Source: JAWXCH01 sp034440595 (GTDB lineage: Bacteria > Planctomycetota > Planctomycetia > Pirellulales > JALHPA01). From it: a stretch of 5,185 bases of DNA. Within the stretch, counting starts at the first letter, position 1. Each line of letters opens with the position of its first letter. The stretch lies in assembly GCA_034440595.1 (NCBI GenBank), contig JAWXCH010000393.1, forward strand, positions 1-5,185. The letters run 5' to 3'. Below, one piece after another: positions 5,141 through 5,185 of this stretch. Both the position numbers and the translations under genes were made by a program. Under the pieces are notes generated by a model. The model did not search any database and was not told the DNA's origin. It saw only the letters and a list, made by a program, of their open reading frames with translations.

Positions 5141-5185
5141 CCAATTACGCCGCAGGCGTTTAACACCACAGCCCCAGGTCGCGCA
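5141..5185. repeat. Start of a dispersed intergenic repeat, cut by the window edge
   Basis: A hairpin acgcc-gca-ggcgt (5147-5159) is followed by tttaacaccacagccccaggtcgcgc, which runs to the window end. The order 'cgccgcaggcgtt...cagcccaggtcgcg' matches my recollection of a long structured repeat found many times in Rhodopirellula-type genomes, of which only the first ~45 bases are present. The hairpin could also help end transcription of the isomerase gene, but there is no T-run. Confidence 0.4.

Overview
The window looks like chromosomal DNA from a planctomycete, probably of the Pirellula/Rhodopirellula type. Three things point there: genes start without a clear Shine-Dalgarno sequence, there is a Tat-exported TIM-barrel sugar isomerase of the kind common in that phylum, and the spacers carry hairpin-forming repeats (a 'ccactggctctgccagtg' type and a 'cgccgcaggcgtt' type) that I associate from memory with those genomes. 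The assignment is inferred from style, not from a database match.

Layout, left to right. Bases 1-486 hold no convincing gene but contain two copies of a 120-base direct repeat (130-249 and 314-433). A small four-helix membrane protein follows on the + strand (487-948). At 972-1046 on the - strand lies an orphan 3' tail of an alpha/beta-hydrolase gene. A two-gene operon on the - strand comes next: a winged-helix-like/DUF488 fusion protein (2747 to 1896) followed 10 bases later by an uncharacterised 265-residue protein (1885 to 1088). Upstream of it on the same strand is an intact alpha/beta hydrolase (3792 to 2824). A 217-base divergent spacer with a structured repeat separates the hydrolase from a Tat-exported sugar phosphate isomerase/epimerase-like protein (4010-5059, + strand). 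The last 126 bases contain repeat remnants.

The main point of interest is the two-gene operon. It is bracketed by direct copies of the hydrolase 3' end: 970-1038 and 2822-2890 match at 63 of 69 positions, and all six differences are synonymous. The operon has lower G+C than the genes to its right, Shine-Dalgarno sequences that the other genes lack, and its own promoter-like sequence. I read it as a compact transferred cassette that entered at the 3' end of the hydrolase gene, supplying a new tail and displacing the old one. No integrase or transposase is visible in the window. The function of the DUF488 fusion and its partner is unknown; a regulatory, nucleic-acid-related or conflict-related role is possible but is only inference. 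The flanking hydrolase, membrane protein and isomerase look like ordinary host genes with no evident pathway link to the cassette.
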